NCBI RefSeq assembly: GCF_003573695.1
Contig: NC_039363.1
Coordinates: 150,878,826-150,942,825 of the forward strand
Reading direction: 5' to 3'
DNA: 64,000 nucleotides
Origin: Papaver somniferum
Lineage: Eukaryota; Streptophyta; Magnoliopsida; Ranunculales; Papaveraceae
In this document: positions 37,514-48,230 of the stretch, one piece after another
Layout of the letters: every line of letters starts with the position of its first letter
Position numbering within the stretch: the first letter of the stretch is position 1
Made by a program: the position numbers and the translations under genes
Notes under the pieces: generated by a model
Seen by the model: only the letters and a program-made list of their open reading frames with translations
Told to the model about the DNA's origin: nothing
Databases searched by the model: none

Positions 37514-40408
37514 GAAAAGACAAGGGTACCCAAATAAACCACAATATTTTATTTATCCACCTATAAGTACTCTACCGAAAGTGATTGTCTATAGACTGAG
37601 TCGAGACAATACAAAAAATCGGTTCCGATTCGTGTGATTGTCTATGGATACGAGACCGAGACAATACGACAACAAGATAACTTGTGTGATTGGCTATGGA
37701 TACAAGATCGAGAAAATACAACAACGAAGTATGATACTTGATAATAGGTTCAGAATTAACTAACTCTATAGGATCACTATCAAGTATATGCGGAGTTAAC
37801 GTTTGTGTATTTTAGTTTTAATTATAATAACAATTATGATTACGGAAATAGAAAGTAAACGACACAACAAGATTTTGTTAACAAGGAAAACTACAAGTGA
37901 AGAAAAACGCCGGGACCTAGTCCGGAATTGAATATTCTCATAATTAAACCGTTATACAAAATCTACACCAACTTCGTATAGTTGAGACCAAGCAACTACC
38001 CCTAGTTCACTTAGTTTCCTCAGTATCCCTGCGCTTCCGACTTCGATGAGTGCACGCACTGGAACAATTCCTTTGGATCGTATTCCAACAGTAAAGGAAC
38101 AACAAATCTGTTTGGTAACAACTCTTTCGATTCTTTCAAGATAAAGATATTTCAAGTCATACGCAAGGGCTATTCCGTTTAATCTAATAAACTCCTTTGC
38201 CTGGTTAGATCAATATATCCAATAACTACCTAAGTAGTCAAGTTTAGATTAGCAATCAAACGATATAGATTCCAACAAGAAACTGTAAAGTGATGTCGAT
38301 CTCACGCAACTAATCAATCGAATAAATCTGATTCTAGTTGGATCCCATTCGATCATGATTTGTGCATACCCAAAGATATGAGAACCAAATAAGAAATCTT
38401 ATTTGTCTTCAAATCTTCTTTAATCTTAAATAAACACCTGCACAACACCACTTGAATCTCTTGTGATCAATCACACACAGAACGGAGTCTGTTAACAATG
38501 GATTATCATAAGACGTCTTTAGATCTACAAACAGTTCTAAAGATCCCGTCGATACTTGGATCTAGTTTGAGTGAATCTTATATCAGAAGAGAAGATTCTC
38601 ATGAATAAACAAACAAGGTACAATCAAAGTTTCAACAACAACTAGTCAATCAAATCGATCGAAAACTAATAACACTGCAATCATCTAGTTTCCTACCAAC
38701 GGTACTCGTAGAGCTTCTTGATCCACAAAAGTCTTTAAACGAGCGGTCGTAAGAGATTTTACCTAATTAGGATACTTTCCTCTCCGATTAGACGACTACA
38801 CCAGAAACAACAGGAATGAAGTTTGTCTGGCTCTTAGGATATTTTGCTATAAATGCAAACTTAGGTATTTATAGACCAAGGATGTTTAGACACCAAGGAA
38901 TTTCCAAAACTGAAAATATTCTCAAGATGTGCAATGAATAGAAAAATTCGATTTTCCTAAATTCCAATAAATGCTTGTCCAAAATTTCTGAAATCTCTCA
39001 ATAGAAAATCTCCAATTAGTAAATACACATTACTAATTTTTATTCTCTAGAGATATGCATTTAATTGCTTGTAATTAAAGCATATAAAACCAAAAACCTT
39101 AATTAATAGATTCTCAATTTATTTCGGCACAGGTTCTTCTTGAGTACGAAGGAATATCTTTGAACAATAAATGATAAGAGTTACTGTACATTTTCAAAGT
39201 ATGTGACATCTTTTCAATGTAAATCCTTATTCATATTTACATGGATTTACATTCTTGGAATCATTTATACCACACTTCCAAACAAGTTTAGAATTTGTTC
39301 ATCTGTATTCCAAGTTCGGTATATGATTGATCAAATATCAAATCACATACATGGGTTCAATCGGTTCTACCAATCACTAGGATCGGTTATAACTTAATGT
39401 GAAAATACTTGTGATCAGTCACATAAGTTACCAGGACCGGTTACATCAGTTACAAGGATCAGTTACATCAATTAGCGAAACCGGTTACCATATACTCATG
39501 TTATTGCTTGTGATCAGTCACAACAGTTACCAGGATCGGTTACACCAATTACGAGGGATGGTTACCAATTACAAGGATCGATTACACAACACTCTATGAT
39601 CGGTCACACCAATTACTAGGATCGGTCACACCAATTACAAATATCGATCATACCATCTCATGGTGATTACTTAGGATCGGTTACACCAATTAATAAAAAC
39701 ATTCATACCAAATCATGTCAGGAATTGTGATTAATTATACCAAGATACATAACAAAGTTACAATCGGTTATACCATCTCACACATATTGGTAATCCAAAG
39801 ATTTGCAATGAATAGCCATACCAATAATCCTAACGATTTCCCTGTCGATTCATAAAACAAGTTCATGAATGTACTTCCTATAAACAAATGTAAAACACCG
39901 TTTCCTATGATGAAATCTTCACTATAACCCATTCACATAATCATAACAATATATACAAGATTATGTCGATGTCATATCTACGAGGTTTAAAAGATAAGCG
40001 TTATACTTCGTAGTCTAATTCCCTAATACTATGATCATACAAATATGACCATGTCACATCACTAGAGTATTATACAATATGTACAGTATATATAGCTTCA
40101 CAGTTATGTTTTCAATATAACACGATTTGAAAGATACGTTAGGAATGAAACAGTTCAAGGAAATATTAATTACTAACCTCAAGAGGAAGGATGATGTTGT
40201 TGTTGTAGTTCACTTCTTCTTCACATTCTTCAGGTGTTCGGAGTAATACTTGTATGTCTCAACATTCCTAGAGTGTCTAGTCTAACCTAAACGAATATGA
40301 CTCTAGTATACAATCAAGCGACTTTAGATGAGTTTTGACACACTAAAATATGACAGCCAAACTTGACATACCAACGCTTGGTGAGTTCAACCGAGCTATG
40401 CTCTAACA
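37514..40408 (-). repeat. 5' LTR of layer 2 element
   Basis: 2895 bp, TGTTAGAGCA...TCTTTTCA on the minus strand. It pairs with 28571-31454. Minisatellite 39375-39700 corresponds to that of the other LTR. Confidence 0.9.
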
Positions 40409-40555
40409 ACAAATGTGCTTAAATTCCTTCAAAGGTCAACCCCATCTAAGGTATATAAATTTGTGTCTCCTACTTCTTGTAAAAGTGTTATTACTCCTGA
40501 GGAAAAGGTTTCGGAAGGGAATAAGAGATCGCGGTCTAAACAATCGAAAAAATAG
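40409..40555 (+). pseudogene. Copia gag, right part (continuation from 28570)
   Basis: After the duplicated ACAAA the frame reads TNVLKFLQR and runs 48 codons of Ser/Lys-rich sequence to TAG at 40553. It is in phase with the frame that stops at 28570, which shows that the layer 2 element inserted into this gag sequence. Confidence 0.8.
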
Positions 40556-40984
40556 AAATTGACAAACCAGTACAAGAACCAAGTAGTGAGTTCTCACCCC
40601 GAACACAACTTAATTGTGTTGAATAGGTGTTGACTTGTCTCATGTGCCTTGAAAAAAAGACAAGAACATTGCACCTCCAAAGGGCTTTGGTACAAACTCT
40701 CTTATTTGTGTCTTGGAACTTATTACTTGAATTTCCATCTATTTTCACAAACTCAAGGTTAAAATTTCTTTGATATTTCATGATTAAAACGTGAATAACA
40801 TTAATCCATGTTGATCCTTGCTCCATTGAGTTTTGTCCAGCTTTCTGATTTTTGACTTGGTTCTAATAACTAAATGGTCAAAATTTATTTTCACCTATTA
40901 TTGGAATATTTTAAGAAAAAATTCCTAGAAACTAGTAATTTCACTCTTTTCACACTATTTTTCCAGTATAATAAATATATAGAC
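40556..40984. other. No gene recognised
   Basis: This is where protease and integrase sequence should follow gag, but none is seen. A minus-strand open frame of 96 codons (40536-40826) has no recognisable motif. The stretch may be a small insertion or heavily diverged internal DNA. Confidence 0.4.
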
Positions 40985-41907
40985 TTACCCTTGCACAAGA
41001 TAGATATCTAAAGACTGATCTTAGTGATCTCTCGAAGATTGTTCTTGAGAGGTGGTTCAAAATATAGGCTGCTCTTCAGGAGTTGTAAGTTTCAGATTTG
41101 TGAGGTTTGCTAGCTTGTATATTACAAACATATTTCCACACCTTGATCTTTGATCTAACGGAAATCAAATAGGCTTATCTTTTAGAGAAGGATTGGTATC
41201 AAAAGTCTTCACTTCGGTTGAAGCAACACTTAGACTGTAAAGGACGTCAACTAAGGGAATCAAGTACGTAGAACCTTGCGAGTTTCAAGAGACGTAAGAA
41301 GAGCGACTGTAACTGAATCGCTTTAAGGATGGATTCGGTCTCAACTACATTCCAGTCCGCAGTCTGATAGTGGGCTAGTGTTTATAGCGGCTTAATACGG
41401 TATGGTGTTCAATATGGACGAGGCCCCGGGGTTTTTCTACTATTGCAGTTTCCTCATTTACAAAATTTATGGTGTCTTGTGTTTTTCCTTTTCCGCATTA
41501 TATTGTTTATCTTTATAATTGGATTTATACAGGTTTGTATGTATTCAATCTAAGTAGATACGTCCTCTTAATTGTACTCGATTACGAGACTAGTTTCTTG
41601 TAGAATTCGTATCTTGAAAGATAGATAACAAGTTTAATCACTTGGAATAATTCTGATTGAATTATTTGGATACGACTAGATTGATCTTGGATATTGATTT
41701 TTGAGATCGTCCAAGTACTCTGCTTAAAAATTAGGTTTACGGACCTTGTGTCCATATACATACTGACTAAGCAGAGGTTGAGATATTAACTCTATATACA
41801 TATTGTCAAGGATCATTAAGTTGGTCTACTTGCAATTGTGTTAAGTTTTGTCTATACAGGTTATCGAACGAAAATGTTGGGTGTATTTGGTATCCCCTGC
41901 ATTTTCA
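40985..41907 (+). mobile_element. LTR fragment forming the right end of layer 1
   Basis: Matches 26555-27150 and then extends to the true LTR terminus (TATTTGGTATCCCCTGCATTTTCA, ending 41907). The 5' two thirds of a full LTR are missing. AGATG follows directly. Confidence 0.75.
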
Positions 41908-41912
41908 AGATG

Positions 41913-42310
41913 TAGATATGTCATCCTTAAAAATAGTTTTTGGCTTGTGAGGTGTGGTATGGTCTGGATCATCCTCCAGAGCCTGTTGCTGGTTTGAATG
42001 TTTATGTTTCTCTTAATTTTGTATCTGGTCTTTTTGTGCATGGTACTAGAAATTGGAATGTTCAGTTGATTAATGATTCATTTATTCCTGATTTTGCTTC
42101 AAAAATATTGGATATGTATATCCCTAGGGAGTTGATTCTCTTATATGAACACCTGATAGAAAAAGAAATTTCTCTGCCAAGAGCGCCTATAATGTGCTTA
42201 GTAATTATAGTAATCATTATCCAGGTACCCAACCCATCTCAACTCAGGTTGGGATATCTTTATGGAGAGTGAAACTTTCACATAAGATAAAATTGTTTGT
42301 TTGAACATTA
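41913..42310 (+). pseudogene. L1-type LINE ORF2 remnant, right part
   Basis: This is the continuation of the element ending at 15670. With one AGATG kept, the frame reads from WVWKVIYR into a NSFWLV motif. It then continues with NFVSGLFVHGTRNWNVQLI (41998-42070) and, after frameshifts, a zf-RVT start (KGNFSAKSAYN-like, KLSHKIKLF near 42270-42300). The rest of the zinc finger is not recognisable. An A-rich run at 42374-42402 may be part of a decayed tail. Confidence 0.8.
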
Positions 42311-42572
42311 CCTAATATATAGAACCAAGCAACGGATATTAGATATAAAAAATATTAAACATTTAATTGTGTAAAAAAAAAGAAAAAAAAGGAGAAAAAA
42401 TCTAGGGATAGTAGCCTACTCCGGGATACTTCTAAATGTGAATTCGAGTTACTTTTATATGCAAATCAAAGAGGGAACAATGATTGTTGGTCAAGAAAAT
42501 TTATGAAGAATCAATTCTTGTCTTGATGCGCATCCTAAAGAAAAGAACGAGCAACAAATTCAAAACATTAAG
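42311..42572. other. Short spacer, no gene seen
   Basis: A-rich between 42370 and 42405, otherwise unremarkable. It ends at the GAGAC target site of the tandem element. Confidence 0.4.
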
Positions 42573-42577
42573 GAGAC

Positions 42578-42968
42578 TGTTATATAATGTGGGTCCCAAG
42601 GAGGTTTAGATGGATGACCACCATTGGGTCTGAGGTTCATTTCTATCCGTAATGGCATCGTGTATATCCATGCCACTGAGTCTCTATTATTTGACAGATG
42701 TATATACACGTGTTTTTGTGCTGTATGGGAATGTCCTCTTTGGATCACTATAAATACAGCTTTCCGATGTAACTACAAAGTATAAGAAGAAAGCAGCTTC
42801 CACTTTCGTTACATATCAATTAGTAGTTATACTTTCGTGTGTATATTTGCTACCATATAGTCTTGGTCCACTGCTGATTATCTAACAGTAATAATAATTA
42901 ATTAGTAGCCAAACTAAACCAAACTAAATGAGGTATTAACTAAAGATTAGAGGCGATGACTCACAATA
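42578..42968 (+). repeat. LTR A of tandem element
   Basis: Begins TGTTATATAATGTGGGTCCC and ends GACTCACAATA. A TATA box (TATAAATA) lies at 42749-42756. The primer-site sequence CGTTATCAGCACGA follows at 42969-42982. Confidence 0.93.
42749..42756 (+). promoter_or_regulatory. LTR TATA box
   Basis: TATAAATA about 170 bp into the LTR. The same box is intact at 48011-48018 and 53255-53262, so each of the three LTRs keeps a core promoter element. Confidence 0.6.
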
Positions 42969-42982
42969 CGTTATCAGCACGA
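42969..42982 (+). other. Primer-binding-site sequence of tandem element
   Basis: CGTTATCAGCACGA directly follows LTR A and recurs after LTR B at 48231. It differs from the TGGTATCAGAGC of the other elements here, so another tRNA or tRNA part may prime this element. It is absent after LTR C, as expected for a 3' LTR. Confidence 0.6.
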
Positions 42983-43475
42983 ATAGCTCGATGCCGCCAA
43001 TTGATAAACCAGTGTTCGACGATGTTTATGCCAAGCTGTCGGGGATGATACCCACAAAGCCATATAATCAACCTCACAATTTATATTTGTGTTTTGAGTT
43101 GAATTTGTGTTTTTGATTATATATGTGGATAGTAGTACTGACTCTGTTGCTTCTATTGATCAGGGTAGTAACACTATTAATGGAGGCAAGTTGTTCTACA
43201 AGTATTGCAAACTTGTACGAATGTTTTTGTGTAAGTGCGGGAAGGTGAAAACCGCGACTCCGTAAACTTTAATAATTTTCCGCTATATTATTTTTGTTAT
43301 GGTACTTGCGGTTTTGATACCGGCGAAGCGAGAAATTGTTGTATCCCTAGATGATAACATATATTTAATTTCTCTTGCTCTAAATAATCTCCAGAGATTT
43401 TGAAACAATTCCACCAGAAGCTGGAATTTCGTCTAGCATAATATGGATGCAAAAGGCACGGTCCGCTAGCCCCTC

Positions 43476-46400
43476 GGTCCCAGAAGTGACCCGTTATAAA
43501 AGTGCTAGTCGTTCCTATTTGCGGTCCCTGAAGTGAAAAAGTAGGAAACTTTTCCATAAAAGAGTGTATCCATTTGTACACTTGTAAATTAATATTTCAT
43601 TGGCTATGAAGGTGACAAAATTGGAGATTTGTTTATATTGTATTAGTGCCATATTTGTTTGGATGTTTATCCTTTGTTTTAAGTTTTTTTTATTTTCTTT
43701 GCTTATTTTTGTCAGTAATGGATTCCAGAAGCAATCCATGAGATGTTGTCGGCTCCATAAGCATTCCAACATATATTTTGTGCCTTCCTATAATAATCCA
43801 AAATTTATGGGTTCCAGCAGTAATCCATAAAGTAGACTCCAGAAGTGGTCTACCGAAATAGTTGGATTCCAGGAATTAACCACGAATTCTTGGGTTCCCG
43901 AAGTAGCCCGTGGTTATGTAATGATATTGTTAATGACTTATTAATCTCTCTTCCAACTGTGACATCGGATATGAATTCCTGAAGTAATCTATCCATTTTA
44001 AATAGACGATAGAGATATTTGTCTCTAAACAAGGGAACAACAAACACAAATTTTTTCGAACCATTTCTGTAACCTTGTAGAGGTTTTGGGAAATGTGAAA
44101 TGTCATTTCGGGTTCGAATAATATGATAGACGGTTCCGGAAGAGCGTGTATCATTTTGGAGGTATAACAGTCATCTTTATTAACGCCTTATAATATTCCG
44201 GACTCCTGAAGAATCTATTGAGTTTTTGAGAATATCTGGCGTTACCACCTTGAAACAACAAACGAGCATTTTTATGGAGTATTTTGTTACTTCATTTGCT
44301 TTTGTGCCAGAAGCACATCGTAAAGAAACGTAAGGCTTTCTTTTATGGGGTGTGTCATAGGAGAATTCGAACAGTCGAATTCCACATTGTCATTAGCCAG
44401 AAGTTTAATGACCCTTGAATCATTCATGCTCAGGCATGATCAGTATGGACATAAAAGTTCTACCAAGATGAGTAGACGATTCAAAATGCTCATGGACATC
44501 CTTCGCAGAACCTGAAGCTTCCATTAGATAAGGATGTAAATTGTGTTATTGGTCCCTGAGACAATTAGTTGTTAAATTGCATTATCATTAACATTATGGT
44601 AACCCATTACTGAATCACCAACATTAACTCCTAGAAAGGATTCAAGGTGGAAATTGCAGGACTTATTCACCCTGCAATATGGACAATTATTTCAATACAT
44701 TAATGTATTGATAGACAGATCTACTAGATGGTCTCTTGTTATATTAACACGTAATGTTAGATTTTGCCGAACTGTTTGTGCAAATCTTGTGGTTGCGTAT
44801 CCATTTTTGGACTTTCCACTTAAGTCCATTTATCTTGGTGGTAAATTGATAGGCTTTGATGCTTTTCTTTCAGTTGGTGTTGTATTGAGCATATATTTAG
44901 CACACGTGCGCACTCAACATGGTCTAATTGAGTTCTTTGTTTAAGCATTTTTAATTTATTGCTCGACCAACTATTTACCATCAATTACATCTTGGGAAGA
45001 AACCTTACAACTTACGCATTTGTTCCATAACGTCACCTAGCTATATATGTTGGTTTTGATTCATAAGAAATTTAAAACCATGTGTTGGTAATGTCTTATC
45101 GAAGATGAGACTGTATTCCCGCCGTTAGGGGGAGGAAATAAACCGTTATAAGGAACGACGTGAAATATCTCATCTCTTGTCGAGCCTGCAGCTGTTTTTG
45201 GGATACCTATTGTGTAGTTAAATTAAAACCCAAAATCTATCATGAGCAGAATTGCCTTTGAAAATCAGGCAATTATGGAACCAGAAGTTTCCAGAATTGA
45301 GATAGTAATGTTTCCGCCATGATCAGGAAAACTAAAATGCCACCAGAAGTTGGCATGACAACCCGCCACCAGAAGTTTGGCAAGAGTAGGGTTGATAACC
45401 TTTAAGGTTCTCCCACTTTAGTCAGGGGGAGAAACGCCACCATAAAAGGATGGTGCAAATTATGATAACCTAAAAGGTTTTCCCGCCTTAACCAGGGGGA
45501 GAAAGACTACCACCTGAAGATGGCACGAATTATGTCGACAAATTTAAGGACTTTTCCCTTGAAGTCATAGAGATGACAGACACCACCTAAAGGTTGTAGT
45601 AAGCAATGTCGACAATTCAACAGGTTATCTGATTAAGTAATTATCCTGATCAAACAAAGTTTGGATGCCGCTATATATTGGCGTGAAACTATCTCAGTTT
45701 GTTTTCTCACACCAAGATATTGGATATAATTGAGGTTTTGGATATTACTCATGATTAAAACAAATAACTGCAGTAGCTCTGGGGAAAATATTGCTCGTCA
45801 CTTGCTTGAGGATGCAGACACAAGAAGTTGTCTCAGCAGGTTAAATCATGCATCTCGCAGTGACAAAGTCGTGTGTTAAAACACGCTTGAGGCCTGAATA
45901 ATTGCCTCATATATGCCTCTTAAAAGAAATTCCAATCACTTTTCTGATATGTAGTGCTCTTGAAGAGAGACACAGATAGTGCTCGTGGAGACTATCAAAA
46001 TAGGATCCACATTCTCTAAGTTTGAAACTCCTTATTGAAGATGAGGATATGATAAAGCCCCTGAAGTGGCGCTGGTACCGGTTTGTAAAATTTTCTTGAA
46101 TGTGCATGCACCAGAGAATGTGCTAAATCATATATGATTGTCGATTATTGTTTACAATAATGGTTGTGTACCCCTCTGCAGAGGAACATCGACATTGTGA
46201 TTGGTAGGCATATGACATGTTACCTCAAACTAAGGTAGAAGATGGAATCTCTCGAAAAAGCGCAAAAGTTCGGATCCGACTCACACCGTAAAATTGTGAG
46301 GCCTGAAAATTACAGGTTGGTATTTGAGATTAAGCGCAGAGAGAATATTATTATCGTTTTAAGTGCGATTGAGGGTTTCCTGCTGAATCCCAGGATTGGT

Positions 46401-46927
46401 TCTATGGTATTCTCCTAATATTGATGCACTTTAGCGTGGTAATCTCTGGAAGACTCTAATTGCATCTAGTTATGACTTATGATTGGTGATTGTATTTGAA
46501 TCCCTGAAGGATTCTTATTTTAACTATGGCAGCCTCCTGACCTTGTGAATTATGTCAGGCTTGAAATTTTAGTCATAATCACCATTTTGAAGAGGAGAAA
46601 TTTATGAACAATCAATTGTGTATTTTATGTTCTTGGTATAAGGTTAAAATCCGGATGAAATGATGATATCATTTTTGGCTTCTGAAAGAACCCTTAGTAG
46701 CGCTAAAATCCACGCTTGAACTAGATTTTTGAGATCTCGCTAAAATCGAAATATTTGTTCGACCTGAAGTTCGAGGACATGCTAGCATAATAAAATTTTC
46801 CTGTATATACCAGAGTATCTAGTTTTGATGCTCGTAATACTTATCGTGATTCTAAATTAGCACCATTACTGGGAAGTGATCGATCTATCTGATACGCACG
46901 TTAAATTTATGGTCCAGAAGTACCATA
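43476..46927 (+). repeat. Series of hairpins with CCNGAAGT loop, internal copy A
   Basis: Short complementary arms flank a shared CCNGAAGT core many times. Examples: GGTC/GACC at 43476-43491; ATGGATT/AATCCAT at 43718-43739; TTATGGGTT/AATCCATAA at 43805-43830; GTAGAC/GTCTAC at 43832-43853; GTGC/GCAC at 44304-44316; GGAA/TTCC at 45277-45292; ATGCCA/TGGCAT at 45338-45356; GCCA/TGGC at 45365-45381; TCGA/TCGA at 46759-46774; TATGGT/ACCATA at 46908-46927. Arms differ each time but remain complementary. In most, an inner C-G pair closes an NGAA tetraloop. Copy B repeats them at about +5.25 kb. Confidence 0.85.
44654..44960 (+). pseudogene. Decayed copia integrase core, internal copy A
   Basis: A 96-codon frame matches the copia integrase core in outline (STRWSLVILTRNVRF, FPLKSIYLGG, AHVRTQHGLIEFF). 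The second catalytic Asp of the usual LDN motif is replaced (LGG). The frame stops before the region that should continue into the distal integrase, whose traces go on to about 45030. The copy at 49915-50230 has the same Asp loss plus an earlier stop. It cannot be functional. Confidence 0.82.
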
Positions 46928-47299
46928 CATGGATATAATGCATGCATTATCTTGTGTTTTCTAACTTTTGGTTTGCAGGTTATACTTTTAGATGCTGAAA
47001 TTGATTCTACAGTATTTATGAGTTTACAAAAGACCTTTCATTGTTATGCCTGAAGTTAAAGCGGGAAATAAATTGGTACGTAATGGACTGAGGATTTAAA
47101 TGCGAGGTGAACAATGGCGATTGTGCACCCGGCGCAAGACCTGCAGTCAGTCCTCCATAAACTGCAAATGGTAAAGCGGTTTTCCGAAGACTATATAATG
47201 TTTGCACCACCAGCCGCTTTAAGAAGTCATGCTTCAGGGGGAGTAAACTCGTAGAATCTTTGGCTGGACTAAAACGCGTTGTACTATTTTTCCTTTCCT

Positions 47300-47696
47300 A
47301 AGGTTTTGTCCCGTTGGGTTTTCCTTGTCAAGGTTTTAACGAGGCAGCATATGCGTGTTCAGCATCGTTATCGGACGACGTCCGTTGTACTTTTTTCCTT
47401 TGGTCTGGTTTTGTCCCACGTGGTTTTCCAGACGAGGTTTTTAACGAGGCAACATTAGCACCGACGTCAGCGTTATTATGAACTTTGGGCGTTCAGGTTT
47501 TGTCCCAAGTGGTTTTCCTGATGCAGGCGTGTAGGTTTTGTCCCAAGTGGTTTTCCTAACGCAATTTGTCGGAGGAAGTATTTCCTGGCACTCAGGTTTT
47601 TTGTCCCAAGTGATTTTTCCTGATGCAATTTTGAAGAAGACATGGCGATGACCAATCTCACTCCAAGTTCAGGTTTTTTCTAAATGGTTTTCCTGA
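47300..47696 (+). repeat. Six hairpins with conserved TTTTGTCCCAAGTGGTTTT loop, copy A
   Basis: A loop close to TTTTGTCCCAAGTGGTTTT occurs six times between complementary arms that change from unit to unit. They are AAGG/CCTT (47300-47326), GTCTGG/CCAGAC (47403-47433), TCAGG/CCTGA (47493-47521), TAGG/CCTA (47532-47558), TCAGG/CCTGA (47592-47633) and TCAGG/CCTGA (47669-47696). The last two loops are longer or decayed. The block lies between the final internal region and the 3' purine tract. The second internal copy has the same block at about 52545-52940. Confidence 0.88.
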
Positions 47697-47830
47697 CACG
47701 ATTTCGGCGACGGGAGAAAATATGTGACTACCATCGTCACTTTGAAGCTACCAATACTAAAACAAGTTTTGGCTACTGAATTTTTCTGGCAAGATTTTGA
47801 TGAAATGACAATTCAAAACGGTGGTCATCC

Positions 47831-47839
47831 AAGGGGGAG
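47831..47839 (+). other. Polypurine tract before LTR B
   Basis: AAGGGGGAG abuts the TGTTAT start of LTR B. An identical tract precedes LTR C (53075-53083). Similar AGGGGGAG words also occur inside each internal copy (for example near 45128, 45424, 45496 and 47236). Confidence 0.8.
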
Positions 47840-48230
47840 TGTTATATAATGTGGGTCCCAAGGAGTTTTAGATGGATGAACACCATTGGGTCTGAGGTTC
47901 ATTTCTATCCGTAATGGCATCGTGTATATGCATGCCACTGAGTCTCTATTATTTGACAGATGTATATACACGTGTTTTTGTGTTGTATGGGAATGTCCTC
48001 TTTGGATCACTATAAATACAGCTTTCCGATGTAACTACAAAGTATAAGAAGAAAGCAGCTTCCACTTTCTTTACATATCAATTAGTAGTTATACTTTCGT
48101 GTGTATATTTGCTACCATATAGTCTTGGTCCACTGCTGATTATCTAACAGTAGTAATAATTAATTAGTAGCCAAACTAAACCAAACTAAATGAGGTATTA
48201 ACTAAAGATTAGAGGCGATGACTCACAATA
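47840..48230 (+). repeat. LTR B (middle) of tandem element
   Basis: 391 bp, about six differences from LTR A and about four from LTR C by eye. No target-site duplication surrounds it. Confidence 0.93.

Larger units (their letters stand above)
28571..40408 (-). mobile_element. Layer 2: complete non-autonomous LTR retrotransposon with 2.9 kb LTRs
   Basis: LTRs at 28571-31454 and 37514-40408, read on the minus strand, run TGTTAGAGCA...TTTTCA. The target site ACAAA is duplicated at 28566-28570 and 40409-40413. The primer-binding site lies beside the right LTR (37499-37510), and a purine tract lies beside the left LTR (31455-31470). Without the solo LTR at 32786-35163 the internal region is only about 3.7 kb. 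It shows no Gag CCHC, protease, integrase or reverse transcriptase, only an unrecognised reading frame near the primer-binding site and a short coiled-coil-like frame. The two LTRs differ by roughly several percent by eye. Confidence 0.9.
15671..41907 (+). mobile_element. Layer 1: composite Ty1/copia LTR-retrotransposon insertion into the LINE
   Basis: The block begins TGTTAGAGCA and ends ATTTTCA (TG...CA), flanked by AGATG on both sides. Inside on the plus strand are an LTR (15671-19974, interrupted), non-coding internal DNA (19975-21910), a partial LTR (about 26210-27155), a primer-binding-site remnant, a gag frame and a terminal LTR piece (about 40985-41907). It also holds a minus-strand copia fragment, a LINE fragment, a pectinesterase pseudogene and a second complete element. 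The first and last LTR ends are clearly related but quite diverged, so the block may combine more than one element of the family rather than one simple insertion. Confidence 0.65.

Noticed and set aside
28571..40408. Terminal inverted repeats of a DNA transposon
   Set aside because: Ends are direct LTRs with a primer-binding site and purine tract; the short TGTTAG-like inverted ends are the normal LTR termini.
40536..40826. 96-codon minus-strand frame after the gag remnant
   Set aside because: No recognisable domain, no duplicate in the window, and length is within chance for AT-rich sequence with few stops.
43297..44154. Minus-strand frames conserved between both copies of the tandem element
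   Set aside because: Conservation is explained by the recent duplication. The proteins show no family motif, and the opposite strand carries the copia integrase remains and hairpins.
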